Source of the DNA: Treponema sp.
GTDB taxonomy: Bacteria > Spirochaetota > Spirochaetia > Treponematales > Breznakiellaceae
Direction: 5' to 3'
Assembly (NCBI GenBank): GCA_031259515.1
Contig: JAIRLK010000094.1
Coordinates: 1-5,432 of the forward strand
DNA: 5,432 nt
Shown here piece after piece: positions 5,373 through 5,432 of the stretch. Below the pieces are notes generated by a model. That model saw only the letters and a list, made by a program, of their open reading frames with translations, ran no database searches and was not told the origin of the DNA. How positions within the stretch are numbered: position 1 is the stretch's first letter; every line of letters starts with the position of its first letter. A program made the translations under genes and the position numbers.

Positions 5373-5432
5373 TCATCCCTTTACGCCGGCGTAGGCGATG
5401 CCTTCAACGATATACTTTTGAGCGCACACGTA
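5373..5432 (-). CDS. Carbohydrate ABC transporter permease, C-terminal end (partial)
   Basis: The last 19 codons before a TGA at 5373-5375 read AQKYIVEGIAYAGVKG at the end. The pattern Q+Y-V-G-A-GVKG is the typical C-terminus of MalG/UgpE-type inner-membrane permeases of sugar ABC transporters, which pair with a second permease, a solute-binding protein and an ATPase. Everything else of the gene, including the EAA loop that contacts the ATPase, lies beyond the right edge, so the substrate cannot be named. It is on the same strand as hprK, 324 bases upstream. The short length limits certainty, but the motif match is good and it runs to the window edge without a stop. Confidence 0.75.
   Translation of the reverse strand, partial: YVCAQKYIVEGIAYAGVKG

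Noticed and set aside
5140..5394. Plus-strand open frame of 84 codons in the intergenic region
   Set aside because: No ribosome site or known motif, and its end runs antisense into the permease C-terminus.

Overview
The window reads as a bacterial chromosome segment with all recognisable genes on the minus strand. From upstream to downstream (right to left) the order is: the last 19 codons of a sugar-type ABC transporter permease (5373-5432), a 324-base intergenic region, then a tight cluster hprK - ptsH - ntrY-like histidine kinase - ntrX-like response regulator - lexA. lexA runs off the left edge. The cluster gaps are 33, 18, 69 and 3 bases, with no convincing internal terminator, so one operon is the simplest reading.

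HPr kinase/phosphorylase and an HPr carrying both His15 and Ser46, beside an NtrY/NtrX-type two-component system and a sugar ABC transporter rather than PTS permeases, suggest a spirochaete, most likely a Treponema relative. Treponemes are known for a regulatory, permease-poor PTS. This assignment is inference; there is no rRNA or other marker in the window. GC content appears moderate, a little above 50% by eye.

The cluster looks like a regulatory console. HprK would phosphorylate HPr on Ser46 in response to energy and metabolite state. The membrane kinase NtrY would sense an unknown envelope or cytoplasmic signal and phosphorylate Asp52 of NtrX, an AAA+ sigma-54-type activator with a GAFTDA instead of a GAFTGA loop. 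The last visible gene, LexA, is the self-cleaving repressor of the SOS response and seems translationally coupled to ntrX. Carbon/energy signalling, a nitrogen-type two-component system and DNA-damage control may therefore share one transcript.

Points worth checking are two in-frame A-AAA-AAC slippery heptamers in ntrX, each at an interdomain linker and each leading quickly to a stop in the -1 frame; a G8 tract beside the second; overlapping promoter-like elements that could start the hprK transcript exactly at its ATG; a hairpin and an alternative open frame at the ntrY 3' end; and an intergenic region with several inverted repeats and a possible frameshifted small basic ORF. I saw no RNA gene, CRISPR array or insertion sequence.
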